Below the pieces are notes generated by a model. The model saw nothing but the letters and a program-made list of their open reading frames with translations. It did not search any database and had not been told where the DNA came from. A stretch of DNA of 47,333 nucleotides from Alphaproteobacteria bacterium (GTDB taxonomy: Bacteria; Pseudomonadota; Alphaproteobacteria; UBA9219): contig JAQUYN010000002.1 in assembly GCA_028691835.1 (NCBI GenBank), positions 1 to 47,333 on the forward strand. The letters are read 5' to 3'. The position numbers and the translations under genes were made by a program. Shown here in pieces: positions 33,196 through 41,053 of this stretch (position 1 is its first letter; every line of letters starts with the position of its first letter).

Positions 33196-33765
33196 CAGAT
33201 CGTGGTGCCAGATTTCCCAAGGAAATGCTGCATCTGGGTGGCTCGGTGCGAACTCGTAGAGATGGCAGTTTTTCACATCGTCAAGTTTGCATCCGAAATG
33301 CCAGAGCAGCGCGTCAAACACGCCGCCATGCGTTGCGATAAGGATCGGTTCCTCCGGCATGGATAAGATGTCCGAAAGCCCCGCGATAACTCGATCCGTC
33401 AGCATCTCCATCGACTCGCCGTTCGGCGGCGTTTCACCGGCCATGATGCGCTCATGGATCGTTGACCAAGAAAGTCCTTTCCAATCGCCGAAACATTGCT
33501 CGGCCATTGAGGCTTTTTCGATCATCGGGATTTGAAGCCGTTCATTGATGATCGACGCCGTTTCTCTGGCGCGGGAAAGATTGGAATGAACGATAAGCGC
33601 AGGACGCGGCGACAACGCCTCAAAACCGTCACGAGCGGCCAAGGCTTGCGCCCGCCCTTTCTCGGTCAGAGGCGTGTCAAAAGACCCGGCGGCGTAGCCC
33701 TCGGCGTTGGCCACGGTCTCGCCGTGTCGCATCATGTAAAAAGGCTTGTTCGGAAGCGTTGTCAT
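33145..33765 (-). CDS. Histidine phosphatase (phosphoglycerate mutase-like)
   Basis: The 206 aa protein has the N-terminal MRHGET motif with the phosphorylated histidine, TPLTEKGRAQA, the SNLSRARETA basic patch, EQCFGDWKGLSW, and the second catalytic histidine in IATHGGVFDALLW. The length is normal for the superfamily. The ATG at 33765 is preferred over a GTG two codons earlier. It lies 9 bp after the ABC-F remnant on the same strand and overlaps the kinase gene convergently. The substrate is unknown; alpha-ribazole phosphatase and phosphoglycerate mutase paralogues cannot be separated by eye. Confidence 0.85.
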   Translation of the reverse strand: MTTLPNKPFYMMRHGETVANAEGYAAGSFDTPLTEKGRAQALAARDGFEALSPRPALIVHSNLSRARETASIINERLQIPMIEKASMAEQCFGDWKGLSWSTIHERIMAGETPPNGESMEMLTDRVIAGLSDILSMPEEPILIATHGGVFDALLWHFGCKLDDVKNCHLYEFAPSHPDAAFPWEIWHHDLSGIETPTRSRVAIYDL

Positions 33766-33774
33766 GGCCACTTT

Positions 33775-34851
33775 CTACACGTTTTCGGGCTTTTCCGAAA
33801 GCTTTCCCTTCTCAATTCGCAAAAAGCGCGCGCCGATTGCGTTCACAAAGCTACGGTCATGCGAGACGAGCAAGCATGTTGCGTTTTGCGCCAAGATTTC
33901 GGTTTCCAGCTTTTCCTGTCCCGGAATATCGACGTGGTTAGTCGGTTCATCCAGCAGATAGAAGTTCGGCTCCGTCAATCGCAAGACCAACAGGCCAAGC
34001 CGCGCTTTCTGGCCGAGCGAGAAAGCCTTAATCGGACAGCTTTGCCGGCCAACGGGAAACCCCGCGCCAGCCAAAAGCGTTCGGCTGCGCTGATCGCCCA
34101 AACGGAAACAGTTTGTAATGATGTCGAACGGCGTTTCATGGTCGGGCAATTGCGACATTTTCTGATCGGCATAGCCGACAACGACCGTAGGGCTGACCTG
34201 TGCGCTTTCGGCATTTGCGGGATCGGTAAAAGCGCGATGGATCAATTTGACTAATTGCGATTTTCCTGCCCCGTTCGCGCCGAGCAGGACGATACGGTCG
34301 CCCTGAAAGACCTTCAGTTTGCCAGTCTTAAAGAGCGCCTTGCCGTCAGGTGTGCGCACGATCACATCATCCAAAGACAGCAAGACCCGCGCATGCGTGT
34401 CGCGGCTGCTCAGCCGGATTTGCCCCGTGCGTTCCTTGTGCGGCTCCTTCAGATTGTTTTTGATCTCGGCGGCACGAGCGGCAACTTGCTTCGCTTTCTT
34501 AAGCACGTTGTCGCATCCGCTGTTGATGCCGATGTTTTTCAGTTCATTGGCGCTGCGGCGCAAACGGTTGGCTTCCTTAAGGTCTTGTTCCAGTCTCGTT
34601 TGATCTGCCGCATCGTCTTCCGTCAAAAGTCCCTTGGCGATACTGTAGGCATGCGCGTACAGCTTTGAGACTTTCGGCCTCAAAAACAGCGTGTGCGTCG
34701 TGCAGGCGTCCAAAAACCGCCTGTCATGGCTAACAATCACCACCGGCATTCGTCCGGCGTTCTCGCCAAGCCAGCGTTCGAGAAACTGGATTTTGGACAA
34801 ATCCAGATGGTTCGTCGGCTCGTCCAGAAGCAAGGCATCGTGCGTCAGCTT
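33775..34851 (-). pseudogene. ABC-F ATPase lacking its N-terminal half
   Basis: ABC-F proteins are soluble ATPases with two ABC domains that act on ribosomes, some giving antibiotic resistance. Here the homology starts within the first ABC domain at LLLDEPTNHLDL. It continues through the linker and a complete second domain (P-loop GANGAGKSQ, signature SLGQKARLGL, YLLDEPTNHVD, LVSHDRSF). The first P-loop and signature are missing. Upstream of about 34851 the frame remains open to 35100, but only as the antisense of a recombinase. The gene was therefore truncated by the rearrangement that brought in the serine-recombinase remnant. Confidence 0.8.
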
Positions 34852-35607
34852 GGTACTGCCGGACGCACGACAAAGGCTTGGACGACACAAGATGGTCGCC
34901 AACACGAAGGAAAGCCCATCGACAAGCAGTACATTTATCGGATCCTGCACAATCGTGTGTATCTGGGCGAAGCCGTCCATAAAGGAAAGTCCTTTCCTGG
35001 CGAACACAAGGCGATCATCGATCCCCCGCTTTGGGACGAGACACACAGAATTCTTGCGCGCGCGCCACAGACGCGCGGCAATATCAGCCGCACGCGCCAA
35101 CCGTCGCTCCTGCGCGGCCTTGTGTGGTGCAAATGCTGCGGCTCGGCCATGACGCCGTCTTCCACGAGCATTCGCGCGCGTGGCGCGTCCTACCGCTATT
35201 ACGTTTGCGTCAAATCGCTTAGAAATGGGCGCGAGGCTTGCCCCATTCGTTCACTTCCCGCGCATGAACTGGAAAGCGCCGTTCTCTACCAAATCAAAGC
35301 GGCATTCAAAACACCGGAACTGATTGCAATGATCAGTCATTGCTTAAGCAAGAGAGATCAAGAAATGGCTTTCGTTACAAAAGGGGAGCGCGAGCGGCTT
35401 GTGCGAAAGGAACTCAGGAATTTTGACGCTCTATGGGAGGAACTCTTTATACCGGAGCAACGCAAGCTGCTCATGCAGCTCCTTGACCGGATCGAGGTTT
35501 CGGAGAACAGCGTAAAACTGCACCTTAAGAAAAATATTCTGACCCAATGGGTCGAGGAAGCGCAGCAACATGGAAACGGACACGATTGTCATTCACCTGT
35601 CGCTTAA
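34852..35607 (+). pseudogene. C-terminal remnant of a large serine recombinase
   Basis: Homology begins at about KAWTTQDGRQHEGKPIDKQY, then YRILHNRVYLGEAVHKG, the zinc-ribbon CKCCGSAMTP...YYVCVKSLRNGREACP, and the coiled-coil tail ending near 35607. The catalytic N-terminal domain with the active-site serine is missing. The junction with the truncated ABC-F gene is at about 34850. The open frame extends to 34693 only as the antisense of ABC-F. The remnant cannot recombine by itself. It is followed by the small helix-turn-helix gene that usually accompanies such recombinases. Confidence 0.8.
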
Positions 35608-35959
35608 GCCAAGGCGTCGCGCAGGCCGGAAGTACCTTATCGCTCCCGACGGTGCTACAACGCCTGCGATGGGTGAAACACCACAGCTGCAAACAATGCA
35701 AAAAGCTCTCGTGAGGGCACACCGATGGCGGCAAGAAATTGAAAGCGGCTCTTATGACAGCATTACTGATTTTGCGCGCAGGAGCCGCCAAGACGAGGCC
35801 TACGTGCTGAGGCAGCTTTCGCTGACGTTTTTAGCTCCGACAATTGTCGAGGCCATCCTCAATAATGCCCAACCGCGTTATCTTACGCTTCAGCATCTAT
35901 ATAATCTGACAACCTTGATCTGGGGGGAGCAGGAGACAAATCTTTTGCTTCATGAATAA
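35570..35959 (+). CDS. Recombinase-associated small helix-turn-helix protein
   Basis: The 129 aa protein overlaps the recombinase end. It has RAHRWRQEIESGSYDSITDFARRS, then DEAYVLRQLSLTFLAPTIVEAILN, a ParB/KorB-like helix-turn-helix arrangement. This small gene type is found directly downstream of large serine recombinases in alphaproteobacteria. The protein itself looks intact although its recombinase is truncated. A role in controlling recombination direction or binding the attachment site is inferred from context. Confidence 0.65.
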   Translation: METDTIVIHLSLKPRRRAGRKYLIAPDGATTPAMGETPQLQTMQKALVRAHRWRQEIESGSYDSITDFARRSRQDEAYVLRQLSLTFLAPTIVEAILNNAQPRYLTLQHLYNLTTLIWGEQETNLLLHE

Positions 35960-35963
35960 TGAT

Positions 35964-37877
35964 TCAAGAAAAGATTTTTAACGTAGGATCATCTCGCGTT
36001 GATGCTTTTCCAACTGTGTATTTGTCCGTATCAAGGTCAGTCGCCACCATAGCAGTCGCAAATATGATCTGGTGCTCAACATCAGTGGAATCTGAAATAT
36101 TTACCATCAAATGCTGAAAGTTCTGGCTTCTGACAGCCTCCATCCCTTTGTCTTCAATAGTATCAATAAGACAGAAGCGAGGATGGCGAAAGAACGGTTC
36201 TTTGAGAGCAGCAGCCAACATGCCAACAAAAAAACTACTTTTCAAAATAGCTCGAGAACTCGCGGAAAAATATGGTTGCCCATCAACGGTTATGTTGTTA
36301 GCCGCAAAATCAAATTGGATGTTTTGGGCATGCTCGAAACTATCCTGTCGGCGTAAATCTTTGTGCAATAGATCCCGAATTTCGTCCGATACTAGAGTAT
36401 ATGCACGAGATAAACGCTTTTGTTGTTCTGCGTTGCGAATATCATTGTCGGCACGCAATCTGGTCATCTCTGCGTTAAACTCCACCTTTTTCTTTGACAG
36501 GGCATCAATAAGCTGGATGATCGAAGCCTTGTTCTCTAAATCTTCAATCTCTCGGTCAAGGTATCCCGCCTGTCTATGCAATTCCCTCAAAATATCTTGA
36601 GCTTCGCTTGTTGGCAGTTTTCTTGTATCAACCAAGCGAATTGATGCGGATTTCCATAGCTCCGTTGTTGTCCGTATTACTTCGAGCAGCCTGCCAGCTT
36701 CAGCCTGCCTGCGCTCCTGTAGGGTCTTGGATTGACGAAGCTGAAGTGCGATATCATTTATCAACGCAACAATTCGCCCTTTGGTTCGCTCAGAATCGAA
36801 AGGGGTTTTACACAAGTGGCAAGCATGATCTGTTGTTTCTGCATCAATGGGAGCGAAACAAGCCGGGCAGGAAAGAAAACGCATCTCACCAATGTGATCG
36901 GCAACCATGCCCGCATCGTTTAATGCTTTAAGCTTCTGCTCGTGACTTGCAATGAATGCGTTAGAGTCTGCAATTGCAAAGGCAATAGAATCATACTCCT
37001 CTTGCAATTTTCCAAGACTTTCCTGAAGAACTTGCACTTCCTTGTAGATGTCATCCTGGGCTTTAAGTGTCAAAGGATCTGTAGTCGGGCTAGAGAATGA
37101 TTGTTTTTCTGCGTCTTCTATTTCTTTTCTCAGTGCATTCCGGCGATCAGTGAGGGACAAGCGTTCCCCCGCCACCCAATCGAGTGTCATCGCGTCTTGA
37201 GTTTTTCCTAACACTGCGATTAAACTGCGAAGCTCTGCACTGACCGACTCGAACTGTTTGTTGACTTCTCTTATTCGTAATTCATTCTCGTAGAGTTGAT
37301 TATCATAAACCCCACACACAAGACGCCCAAGGGCTTCGCGAAGAGAGGGGGGATCAAACCGCTCAAACTTGAAAATATGTTCAATGGGACTTAGCTGGTC
37401 TGCGTACAACAAACGCAACAGCTGATGCATCGTTATGTTGGCCGAAGAATCATTTTTTACTTCGGGCATCTGATATAGTCGAAACAATGCCTGTGAAAAA
37501 CTCTCTTTGCCGTTGGATCGTTTGTAAGGATAGCGGCTCCATTCAGCCATGGGGGCTCTTAAAGCATCGTCAATCGCGCCACCAAATATATCCATAGGTT
37601 GACCCGTTTGCGAAGATATTTCTCTGCTTAATGTGGCAGGCTTGCCATTGATGAGCACCTCCACCATTACGCGCGAGCAAAGAAGAGCAACCTCGCTCCA
37701 GTCGGCAAGATCCCCACCGAGGGCATAAAACAAAAAGTTAAGGATAGTGGATTTTCCAGAAGAATTTTCCCCGCGAATTATATTCACACCGCGATGAAAA
37801 CGCTCATCATAAACAGCGGATTTATCCCGTTCAATTAGCATTCGCGTCACAATGAGTGATGGATCAAGCCGCGTCAT
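35964..37877 (-). CDS. ABC-three-component (ABC-3C) system ATPase, SMC/Rad50-like
   Basis: The 637 aa protein has a Walker A GENSSGKST near residue 36, a long coiled-coil middle (about residues 200-470) interrupted by a zinc-hook-like pair (CPAC near 336, CHLC about 17 residues later), and a C-terminal Walker B region LIDTIEDKGME. This is the organisation of the SMC-like ATPases of predicted ABC-3C conflict systems. It is the last gene of a four-gene - strand operon and overlaps the middle-component gene by 14 bp. The ATPase is thought to sense or transduce an invasion signal to the effector component. It was identified from motifs and operon context. A general Rad50-like repair ATPase is less likely given the neighbours. 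Confidence 0.75.
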   Translation of the reverse strand: MTRLDPSLIVTRMLIERDKSAVYDERFHRGVNIIRGENSSGKSTILNFLFYALGGDLADWSEVALLCSRVMVEVLINGKPATLSREISSQTGQPMDIFGGAIDDALRAPMAEWSRYPYKRSNGKESFSQALFRLYQMPEVKNDSSANITMHQLLRLLYADQLSPIEHIFKFERFDPPSLREALGRLVCGVYDNQLYENELRIREVNKQFESVSAELRSLIAVLGKTQDAMTLDWVAGERLSLTDRRNALRKEIEDAEKQSFSSPTTDPLTLKAQDDIYKEVQVLQESLGKLQEEYDSIAFAIADSNAFIASHEQKLKALNDAGMVADHIGEMRFLSCPACFAPIDAETTDHACHLCKTPFDSERTKGRIVALINDIALQLRQSKTLQERRQAEAGRLLEVIRTTTELWKSASIRLVDTRKLPTSEAQDILRELHRQAGYLDREIEDLENKASIIQLIDALSKKKVEFNAEMTRLRADNDIRNAEQQKRLSRAYTLVSDEIRDLLHKDLRRQDSFEHAQNIQFDFAANNITVDGQPYFSASSRAILKSSFFVGMLAAALKEPFFRHPRFCLIDTIEDKGMEAVRSQNFQHLMVNISDSTDVEHQIIFATAMVATDLDTDKYTVGKASTRDDPTLKIFS

Positions 37878-38385
37878 AAAAGAACTCCATCAGGCCTGAA
37901 CGACCCTTTAATCCATTTGCTCCCAATAATTCATATTGCGTGCCCAGAATCTGCAAAAAATCCATAAGATCAAACTGGTTCGTATTATCTTCGGCAACCC
38001 GAAGTGCAAGGTCGTTAGGTAAATCCTTCAACGTGGCCGCAACAATCCCAATGTCATATTTCTCACGAGAAATAAGGCCTGTTTTCGCCAGTGTTTCTAG
38101 CGCAGCAGTTTGAATGGAGGACATGCGATTGAAAAGGATGCGATCCTCTGGGATCTCACCATATGGCCGTGCGTAAGCATAACTGTCAGAAAGTTTTCGA
38201 TATTTCCGATGCTGCTGCTGAAGTCGAATACTATCAATTCTAAACGGGAGCAAGAGATAGTAGTCCAGTATGCGCAGATGATCCTTGGGTAAGGACACAA
38301 AGCGAAGAACACTTTCTCTCAAACGCAATAAACGATAGGTTGCGTGAAACGGATCAAATGCGGGCTGATAAGAAAGCTGCGTCAT
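37864..38385 (-). CDS. ABC-3C system middle component
   Basis: The 173 aa protein starts at the ATG at 38385, which overlaps the upstream stop as ATGA; the longer frame to 38475 is a shadow. It opens with YQPAFDPFHATYRLLRLRES, then LPKDHLRILDYYLLLPFRID, and continues helical. This resembles the middle-component proteins of ABC-3C systems, which bridge the ATPase and the effector. The exact middle-component subclass (MC5 fits best by eye) is not certain. The 4-bp overlap upstream and 14-bp overlap downstream indicate strict co-translation with its partners. Confidence 0.65.
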   Translation of the reverse strand: MTQLSYQPAFDPFHATYRLLRLRESVLRFVSLPKDHLRILDYYLLLPFRIDSIRLQQQHRKYRKLSDSYAYARPYGEIPEDRILFNRMSSIQTAALETLAKTGLISREKYDIGIVAATLKDLPNDLALRVAEDNTNQFDLMDFLQILGTQYELLGANGLKGRSGLMEFFYDAA

Positions 38386-38945
38386 TTGTGCCACCTGACA
38401 AAACATTGCTCGGCTAGCCAATAGACCATCCCCATTGCCATGCCGTGATGCATCTTCAACGTCGTCGCGCCACACTCTGCAACTATAGGTTCAACGATTT
38501 TTTGACTTACCATCTCATTAATCTCACTTTCACGTAAATTCCCAATTTGAGGCAACACGTGATATGAAAACTCATGCTCGGCCTTGGCCAGAAGATAAAC
38601 AAAGATCTCTTGAGCTGAAGAGTAAAGAGACCATTTATCCAACATCTTGACGAACATCTCTTTCTTTTCAAGTGCCAACAGCACTTCGTGTTCGCGCCCA
38701 CCTTTCTTCAATTTAGCCTCAAGTCCCGTTATGCCATCCGTTGCTTTTTGTTCGTAATAATAGCGCAACCTGTCAATCATCGCGCGAACTTGTGCGCTAT
38801 CTTCAATTTCCTGCTGTAATTTGACAAGTAACTGTTCAATAACTGTGGCAGTTGGCGATGGGGGCAGATGATAATGCATATCTCCTGCAATGATATCACG
38901 GCCAGCAGTAGCATTCCTCTGATCTACGTTTTGTGGATGCGACAT
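38382..38945 (-). CDS. ABC-3C system protein with GRDI motif and helical C-terminal domain
   Basis: The 187 aa protein has a short N-terminal tag VDQRNATAGRDIIAGD, then a linker with HYHLPPSP. A mainly helical body follows (coiled-coil prone, about residues 45-100) with a C-terminal domain that includes EIFVYLLAKAEHEFSYH and HHGMAMGMVYWLAEQCF. The tag and a helical C-terminal domain are typical of the third, effector/scaffold component of ABC-3C systems. The same tag ends the small membrane protein encoded 21 bp upstream. No nuclease or other catalytic motif is visible, so how it harms an invader or cell is open. Confidence 0.65.
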   Translation of the reverse strand: MSHPQNVDQRNATAGRDIIAGDMHYHLPPSPTATVIEQLLVKLQQEIEDSAQVRAMIDRLRYYYEQKATDGITGLEAKLKKGGREHEVLLALEKKEMFVKMLDKWSLYSSAQEIFVYLLAKAEHEFSYHVLPQIGNLRESEINEMVSQKIVEPIVAECGATTLKMHHGMAMGMVYWLAEQCFVRWHK

Positions 38946-38966
38946 TCAAACCAATCTTGTTAGATG

Positions 38967-39137
38967 CTATTTGTTTTTATTGCCGCCCACGATATCTCTT
39001 CCGGCGTGGGCACCACTTTGATCAACGATTCTTGATTTTCCGGACGCGGTAACATTTTTTTTAAATTGCAAAGTCAGTAACGAGCCTCCAGCAAGGCCCA
39101 CTATAAAACTCACAAGATGGCTTATAATACTGTCCAT
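38967..39137 (-). CDS. Small membrane protein of the ABC-3C operon (56 aa)
   Basis: This short gene encodes MDSIISHLVSF, one membrane span (IVGLAGGSLLTLQF), a basic stretch, and the tail VDQSGAHAGRDIVGGNKNK. The tail repeats the GRDI(V/I)xG tag of the next protein. An AAGGAG site lies 5 nt before the ATG at 39137, and the stop is 21 bp before the next start. Shared motif, strand and spacing make it a real operon member. It may anchor the complex at the membrane or be the membrane-active effector. It would be missed by length cut-offs of 60 residues. Confidence 0.7.
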   Translation of the reverse strand: MDSIISHLVSFIVGLAGGSLLTLQFKKNVTASGKSRIVDQSGAHAGRDIVGGNKNK

Positions 39138-39468
39138 GAGTGCTCCTTGAACAAATACAAAATGCCCACGATGAATGTGCGCATGCTGAGTTGATAAACT
39201 TCACGCCTTTGGCACGAAGTACCGTAGGCAGAAGAACGCCCAGACTTTCCTAGGGTAATGAGTTTACATGGTCGCCACAAGACCCTGAAAAGAAAAATAA
39301 GACCACGCACTACTGTTTTTTGCTTTTACCGACTGTATGTTGGTGAAATTTAAACCACCCAATCAAATGGACATCGGTCACCATTTTGCAATGCGAATGT
39401 ATGATAAAATCATCCGCCTACCATTTAAGCGAAAACGAAAAAGTGGGCTAAGTCATTGATGGATTAGG

Positions 39469-39496
39469 AACTGGACTTTTCTCCAAAAGTCCAGTT
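39469..39496. repeat. Perfect 12-bp inverted repeat with 4-nt loop
   Basis: AACTGGACTTTT (39469-39480) and AAAAGTCCAGTT (39485-39496) are exact reverse complements. The stem is very stable, has no T-tract, and shares AGTCCAGTT with a copy at about 39564-39572. It may be a recombination or protein-binding site. Confidence 0.7.
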
Positions 39497-39569
39497 ACCA
39501 CAGAGAGAAGTGGCCAAGAGAGAGGGCAAAAAGGGTATTTTGCGGTGAATTTGGGGCGCGCGGAGTCCA

Positions 39570-39646
39570 GTTACAAAATGCGAAAACGCCGCATTTCCTT
39601 GCGTTTTCGTGCCACGATGACAAAACGGAGAATCCCGTTTTGTAAC
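39570..39646. repeat. Nested palindromes (three stems)
   Basis: An outer 9-bp pair GTTACAAAA/TTTTGTAAC (39570-39578, 39638-39646) encloses CGAAAACGC/GCGTTTTCG (39581-39589, 39601-39609). CAAAACGG/CCGTTTTG (39621-39628, 39635-39642) is an alternative stem that shares bases with the outer arm. It could fold as a multi-branched RNA or mark a mobile-element end. Confidence 0.6.
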
Positions 39647-39652
39647 AGTAAT

Positions 39653-39706
39653 TGGCGGGGCAGGCGTTACTCGGGGAGAACATGCTCCTTGTTATCTTAT
39701 TGATTA
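39653..39706. repeat. TGGCGG intergenic repeat, copy 1
   Basis: It begins TGGCGGGG and ends in GAACATGCTCC followed by an AT-rich TTGATTAT-like tail. It matches the copies at 43075-43130 and 45617-45673 imperfectly but along its full length. Confidence 0.6.
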
Positions 39707-39863
39707 TATTACATCTTTTGTTTTGGCCGTTTTTTCTATCCATTTGATAATGCTGGAATTCATCATGTAGACCCCATTTTTCTTCGCTCCACGCCGTTCG
39801 ATCAAATTGAGTTTGATCATCTCCGCAATGTCGCGTCGTGCCGTCCTCTCCGTGACGCGCCAT
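39704..39863 (-). pseudogene. Truncated copy of the C-terminal domain of the regulator at 45780
   Basis: The segment 39765-39863 encodes WRVTERTARRDIAEMIKLNL and the following residues to GVY. It is identical, but for one base, to the C-terminal winged-helix end of the regulator at 45780-46373. Upstream sequence is unrelated, so the N-terminal domain is missing and the short open frame there is probably not expressed. Downstream the frame continues 20 codons with unrelated sequence. Confidence 0.65.
39765..39863. repeat. 99-bp direct repeat, left copy
   Basis: Its 99 bp equal those at 45790-45888 with one visible mismatch (GTCGCGTCG against GTCGCGCCG). The two copies are 6,025 bp apart and flank the binding protein and chemoreceptor genes. 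Confidence 0.85.
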
Positions 39864-40153
39864 TTCTTCCGCCTCCTATGCGAAAGCCCTCTTGGCGGCA
39901 ACACCGAAGGATCAACTTATTGATCCAGGCAAACCCAAGAACATCAGCCGTGGATCATGTTTCACGGCTCGACGCTCCCGGGTTCGATGACCAAAAGGCA
40001 TTTTGAAGTGTTACGCGCAGCATTAAAAGGACCTCAACGTCAATGATTTTCTTGACTTTGCTTAAGCGCATGATAATTTTTTGGCTAAGCGGAATCTTCC
40101 TCTGCTTTTGTTGTCCTTGATGAAGTCCTCCCCTGACTGAAAGGCGCCTCCCC

Positions 40154-40906
40154 ATGAAAAAAATAGTTGGTCTTGCCTTCCTTTGCTTCGTGACGTTGTT
40201 CACGACCGCAGCCTTTGCAGAGACGGTTTCCGTCCATGGATCAACCGTATTGCTAACCTCTCTTCTTGAGCCGAACAAAGAAGCCATTCAAAAGGATTCA
40301 GGTCTGACCCTGGATATTGTTGGAAACAGCGCAGGAAATGGATTGGTCGATTTGGTACAAGGCAAGGCCGATGTGGCCATGATCGCCAGCAGCCTGGCGG
40401 ACGTTGCGTCGAAGGTTAATGCGAAAACGCCCGGAACAGTTGATGTTGCCGCTCTTAAAGCTTTTGAGGTTGGTAAAACGCGGATCGCTTTTGCCGTTCA
40501 TCCTTCAAACCCGGTGAAGGCGCTCACGCAAACCCAGATCTCCGACATTCTGAAGGGCAAGATCGTAAATTGGAAAGAAGTGGGAGGCGAGGACAAGGTT
40601 ATCCTCGTTGCCACGGGCGCTCCTTTAACCGGTCTGCGCACGACCGTGGAAAAGGACTTTACTGGAGGCGAACCCATTGCGGCCAACAAGCGCGAGCTGA
40701 GCAACACTTCTATGATCGGTAAGCTCGTTTCGCAGTTGCCGGATGTTCTTGGCGTTGTGACGGACGATCTGATCAATCCGTCCATTCGCGAACTCACGCT
40801 CGACAAGAAAAACGAAATCACTCTCTACTACGTTACGAAGGGGGAGCCCTCTCCCGCTGCCAAGAAACTTATCGATGCAACCTTGAAATATGCGAAGAAA
40901 AAGTAA
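40154..40906 (+). CDS. PstS-like periplasmic substrate-binding protein
   Basis: The 250 aa protein has a signal peptide (MKKIVGLAFLCFVTLFTTAAFA, cleaved before ETVSV). The mature N-terminus VSVHGSTVLLTSLLEP is typical of the phosphate-binding PstS/PBP-like-2 family. It also has LVQGKADVAMIASSL, VHPSNPVKALTQTQISDILKGKIVNWKEVGG and the anion-site loop TGAPLTGLRTTVEKDF. No pstC, pstA or pstB gene is nearby. The neighbour, 147 bp downstream on the same strand, is a chemoreceptor, so the protein may deliver a ligand to it. Phosphate as ligand is not proven; related anions are possible. The 249 bp upstream (39905-40153) show no gene and no clear promoter boxes. Confidence 0.8.
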   Translation: MKKIVGLAFLCFVTLFTTAAFAETVSVHGSTVLLTSLLEPNKEAIQKDSGLTLDIVGNSAGNGLVDLVQGKADVAMIASSLADVASKVNAKTPGTVDVAALKAFEVGKTRIAFAVHPSNPVKALTQTQISDILKGKIVNWKEVGGEDKVILVATGAPLTGLRTTVEKDFTGGEPIAANKRELSNTSMIGKLVSQLPDVLGVVTDDLINPSIRELTLDKKNEITLYYVTKGEPSPAAKKLIDATLKYAKKK

Positions 40907-40927
40907 GCTTGGCCCCCTACAGCCTGT

Positions 40928-40968
40928 CATCGTGGGCGGGCGCGATACGATACTGCCCGCCCCCGATG
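40928..40968 (+). terminator. Strong GC hairpin after the binding-protein gene
   Basis: CATCGTGGGCGGGC (40928-40941) pairs with GCCCGCCCCCGATG (40955-40968) with one mismatch. No poly-T follows, so it may protect the 3' end or attenuate transcription rather than terminate it fully. Confidence 0.55.
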
Positions 40969-41053
40969 TTTCCGTCGCCGTCGCCTGTTTGAATCCCCCT
41001 CTCTCGTTTCCATCCGCCAGTGTCTTCCCCATCACATCGCATGAGGGCTTCCC

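Larger units (their letters stand above)
39138..39703. other. Gene-free stretch with several perfect palindromes
   Basis: No convincing gene was found here; the short open frames have poor composition and no ribosome binding sites. The left part presumably holds the ABC-3C promoter. The right part holds perfect inverted repeats at 39469-39496 and 39570-39646, two copies of AGTCCAGTTAC, and one copy of the TGGCGG intergenic repeat (39653-39706). Confidence 0.6.

Noticed and set aside
39122..39310. 62 aa frame on the - strand
   Set aside because: It overlaps the start of the well-supported 56 aa membrane protein and has poor composition and no ribosome binding site.
39495..39863. 122 aa frame on the - strand
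   Set aside because: It reads the duplicated regulator fragment and the palindromes in a different frame, and the composition is not protein-like.
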